Below the pieces are notes generated by a model that searched no databases, was not told the origin of the DNA, and saw only the letters and a program-made list of their open reading frames with translations. Positions 7,155 through 7,167 of a stretch of DNA of 7,167 bases are shown one piece after another; within the stretch, counting starts at the first letter, position 1, and each line of letters opens with the position of its first letter. The position numbers and the translations under genes are program-made. This stretch comes from Hyphomonadaceae bacterium (GTDB lineage: Bacteria; Pseudomonadota; Alphaproteobacteria; Caulobacterales; Aquidulcibacteraceae): contig JALOSP010000066.1 in the NCBI GenBank assembly GCA_025458365.1, forward strand, positions 1 to 7,167, in the 5' to 3' direction.

Positions 7155-7167
7155 ATGACTTACCATG
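7155..7167 (+). CDS. Possible start of a divergent gene (cut by window edge)
   Basis: ATG at 7155 is preceded by GAGGTGA (7139-7145), an excellent match to the Shine-Dalgarno consensus, with nine bases between. Only four codons (MTYH) are visible, so no product can be named. If real, the 181 bp between it and the receptor gene would be a shared divergent control region, and the gene might encode a regulator, as is common beside substrate-induced receptor operons. Against it, the opposite strand has an open frame from the right edge to a TGA at 7066, which would instead make the region the end of a co-directional gene. Confidence 0.25.

Noticed and set aside
7066..7167. Minus-strand open frame of 33 codons ending in TGA at 7066, possibly the tail of an upstream co-directional gene
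   Set aside because: It is too short to judge, has no recognisable motif, and competes with a strong plus-strand ribosome site. It is kept only as the alternative to a divergent gene.

Overview
The window reads as a GC-rich Gram-negative chromosome. A long TonB-dependent outer-membrane receptor, a lipoprotein, a Tat-like signal peptide and an SLC13-type symporter together point to an alphaproteobacterium of the sphingomonad, caulobacter or hyphomonad kind. That placement is inferred from receptor style and base composition; no rRNA or marker gene is present. All five confident genes lie on the minus strand, so transcription runs from right to left.

Layout in transcription order: a 194-bp upstream region (6974-7167) holds two dyad-symmetric sequences, weak promoter-like hexamers and a possible start of a divergent gene at the right edge. 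Next comes a 1042-residue TonB-dependent receptor (3845-6973), then a secreted M14-family zinc carboxypeptidase (2575-3789, possibly from 3840). A Tat- or Sec-exported alpha/beta hydrolase (1670-2578) and a lipoprotein alpha/beta hydrolase (294-1673) follow. The last gene is the first 90 codons of a divalent-anion:Na+ symporter of the DASS/SLC13 family (1-270), cut by the left edge.

The genes are tightly packed. The peptidase and first hydrolase share a GTGA overlap, the two hydrolases share an ATGA overlap, and only 23 bp separate the second hydrolase from the symporter. No convincing terminator lies between any pair, so one operon is likely.

The products form a path across the envelope: outer-membrane import, periplasmic trimming by a carboxypeptidase and two serine hydrolases, then sodium-coupled uptake of an anionic product through the inner membrane. 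The inferred role is import and breakdown of a compound with both amide or peptide bonds and ester bonds that releases a dicarboxylate-like product. The substrate cannot be named from sequence. No RNA gene, insertion sequence, CRISPR array or integration site was seen, and no stretch over 300 bases lacks a gene.
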